Assembly (NCBI RefSeq): GCF_002008225.1
Contig: NZ_MRDH01000038.1
Location: 28,304-92,303, forward strand
DNA: 64,000 nt
From: Agrobacterium salinitolerans
GTDB taxonomy: Bacteria; Pseudomonadota; Alphaproteobacteria; Rhizobiales; Rhizobiaceae
Reading direction: 5' to 3'
The translations under genes were made by a program, and so were the position numbers. The notes beneath the pieces were generated by a model, which was not told where the DNA came from, ran no database searches, and worked only from the letters and a program-made list of their open reading frames with translations. Shown here piece after piece: positions 62,764 through 64,000 of the stretch (its first letter is position 1; each line of letters starts with the position of its first letter).

Positions 62764-63705
62764 TTACTGGCGGAATAGCGACAGGATATTTTCGGAACTG
62801 GTATTGGCGATGGAGAGCGACTGGATGCCAAGCTGCTGCTGTGTCTGAAGAGCCTTGAGCTTGGTGGATTCTTCGTTCATGTCCGCATCGACGAGACGGC
62901 CGATGCCCTTGTCGATGGAGTCGGTGAGTTTTGAGACGAAGTCTTCCTGCAGACCGATGCGCATCTTGATGGAACCGAGAGCGGCGGATGCGCTGCTGAT
63001 CGACTGAAATGCCGTTTCGACATCGGTGAGAAGGTTCCCGATAGTGTAGGTCGGCGGCGTTGCAGAATTGAAGAGCTTGAGATCGATATTCCATACGGAA
63101 ATGCCGGACGCCGTGCCGGGCTGGCCGATGATGCCCTTTGTCGTGTCAAGCGTTGCGGGAGAGCCGGTCAGGCCGAAAAGCACATTGGCGGTTGTTGTGC
63201 CGGCGGTGGTGTCGACAAGCGTATAGTCCGTTTTCGTGACGCTGACGGTGCCGGCGCCATCGCGCACAAAACCGGAAACGACGGTCTTGGCGCCGGTGCC
63301 CAGCAGCCAGTTTTCGCCACTGAAAGATGCGCCCTGTGCAATCGATTCGAGCTGTTTTTTCAGCTGGTCGATTTCTTCCTGGATTTTGGTCTTGTCGACA
63401 CCCTCTTCGGTTGCCGCGACGATTTTCGACTTGATTTCCTTGACGACTTCGACGGTGCTTTCCATCGCGGAATAAGCGACATCGACCTTGGCGGCGCCAA
63501 GCCCCAGCGCATCCTGAACGGCGGACAGAGCCATGTTATCGGAACGCATGGTCGTCGCGATCGACCAATAGGCGGCGTTATCGGAGGCCGATTTTACCCG
63601 CAGGCCCGAAGAGACACGGGATTGGGTTTCTTCGAGCTGGCCGCTGATGGCGCGCAGGGTTTGAAGCGCCGACATGGCAGCGACATTCGTGATAATGCTT
63701 GTCAT
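62764..63705 (-). CDS. Flagellin
   Basis: 313 residues. The conserved N-terminal D0/D1 domain (about 1-130: MTSIITNVAAMSALQTLRAI, TQSRVSSGLRVKSASDNAAY) and C-terminal D0 domain (about 225-313, ending SLSIANTSSENILSLFRQ) flank a short variable middle. This is the size and style of rhizobial complex-filament flagellins. Which of the several fla paralogues it is cannot be settled here. AGAGGGG lies just before the ATG; a perfect CtrA-type site is upstream. A terminator-like structure beyond 63890 suggests another flagellin gene outside the window. Confidence 0.95.
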   Translation of the reverse strand: MTSIITNVAAMSALQTLRAISGQLEETQSRVSSGLRVKSASDNAAYWSIATTMRSDNMALSAVQDALGLGAAKVDVAYSAMESTVEVVKEIKSKIVAATEEGVDKTKIQEEIDQLKKQLESIAQGASFSGENWLLGTGAKTVVSGFVRDGAGTVSVTKTDYTLVDTTAGTTTANVLFGLTGSPATLDTTKGIIGQPGTASGISVWNIDLKLFNSATPPTYTIGNLLTDVETAFQSISSASAALGSIKMRIGLQEDFVSKLTDSIDKGIGRLVDADMNEESTKLKALQTQQQLGIQSLSIANTSSENILSLFRQ

Positions 63706-63843
63706 AATTGCCCCTCTGAGCTGGCTAAATGGGAAGGGACATTCCGGGATCGCCGGAAACGACTGAGCGGCGTGATGCCTGTTAACCTCTTTTTCGTCTT
63801 GGTTAACGAGTCGTTTCGATGCGCTGATTTAGCCGTGATTTGG

Positions 63844-63858
63844 TTAATGAACTCTTAA
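63844..63858. promoter_or_regulatory. CtrA-type binding site upstream of flagellin
   Basis: TTAA (63844-63847), 7 bases, TTAA (63855-63858): an exact match to the TTAA-N7-TTAA consensus of the cell-cycle regulator CtrA. It is 139 bases upstream of the flagellin start. Two further TTAAC half-sites lie at about 63782 and 63812. Confidence 0.5.
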
Positions 63859-63892
63859 TCTAGAAATCTCTCAATTTTTCGGGGCCATTGGA

Positions 63893-63965
63893 CAAACAAA
63901 AACCGCGCCTTTCGGCGCGGTCAGACCGCTGACAAACCCGTCGATATTTTCGGCGGGTTTTTTCT
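63893..63965 (-). terminator. Paired hairpins at the window edge, likely terminator of an upstream gene
   Basis: ACCGCGCC/GGCGCGGT (about 63901-63921) and AACCCGTCGA/TCGGCGGGTT (about 63937-63961) with A/T runs on both sides (plus strand TTTTTTCTTTTT; minus strand GGTTTTTGTTTG). On the minus strand they would end a gene lying beyond 64000, probably another flagellin, before this one starts. Confidence 0.5.
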
Positions 63966-64000
63966 TTTTCGGGATGATGACGTTTTGTTGTGGTCTTTTA

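Noticed and set aside
62505..62831. Minus-strand open frame across tRNA-Thr and the flagellin terminator
   Set aside because: It runs through the tRNA gene and overlaps the flagellin end; no family similarity.

Overview
This 64 kb window is chromosomal DNA from a Rhizobiaceae alphaproteobacterium, most likely the Agrobacterium tumefaciens / Rhizobium radiobacter complex. The evidence is the protein similarity and synteny recalled from that group: a podJ-type polar growth factor, the pha (Mrp group 2) antiporter with fused subunits A and B, an icpA-cheS-cheY1-cheA-cheR-cheB-cheY2-cheD-cheT-fliF-visN-visR motility block, and the murA/DUF2948/hisD/UPF0262/phosphatase/infA/maf/yacG cluster. GC content is high, with long antisense open frames that are only codon-bias shadows.

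Layout. 0-5 kb: the end of a polysaccharide polymerase/ligase gene, a polysaccharide deacetylase, an S24-type repressor with its own operator, a LuxR-type response regulator, a DUF952 protein and pyrD. 5-9.5 kb: a CAP lipoprotein, a small membrane protein, a TPR-methyltransferase, two tandem YitT transporters, and a carboxymuconolactone decarboxylase with its Rrf2 regulator. 9.5-15.5 kb: the ligase-associated helicase/phosphoesterase DNA repair pair, a universal stress protein, and a TIGR02186-TauE pair. 15.5-25.2 kb: podJ, divergent from a three-gene fatty acid beta-oxidation operon (acyl-CoA dehydrogenase, thiolase, FadB-like) interrupted by a RIME-like palindromic repeat.

25.9-28.1 kb: tRNA-Phe followed by a short AT-rich accessory patch with a Fic protein, a tiny possible antitoxin, an XRE regulator and an orphan membrane protein. 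28.1-34.1 kb: phaABCDEFG cation/proton antiporter on the minus strand. 35-48.6 kb: the chemotaxis operon, fliF, the flagellar master regulators visN/visR and a membrane chemoreceptor. There is no cheW in the operon. 48.6-56.3 kb: a large transporter-like hybrid histidine kinase, mscL, an aminotransferase, galE and an unknown membrane-anchored protein.

56.5-62.4 kb: a minus-strand housekeeping run (murA, DUF2948, hisD, UPF0262, low-molecular-weight phosphatase-like, infA, maf, yacG). 62.5-64 kb: tRNA-Thr and a flagellin gene whose upstream region has a perfect CtrA-type site, probably the edge of a flagellin cluster continuing outside the window.

No IS element, CRISPR array, rRNA or integrase was seen. 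The least ordinary parts are the Fic patch beside tRNA-Phe, the chemoreceptor with a protoglobin-like domain that seems to lack its heme-ligand histidine, several well-formed operators and palindromes, and the kinase fused to a symporter-like domain.
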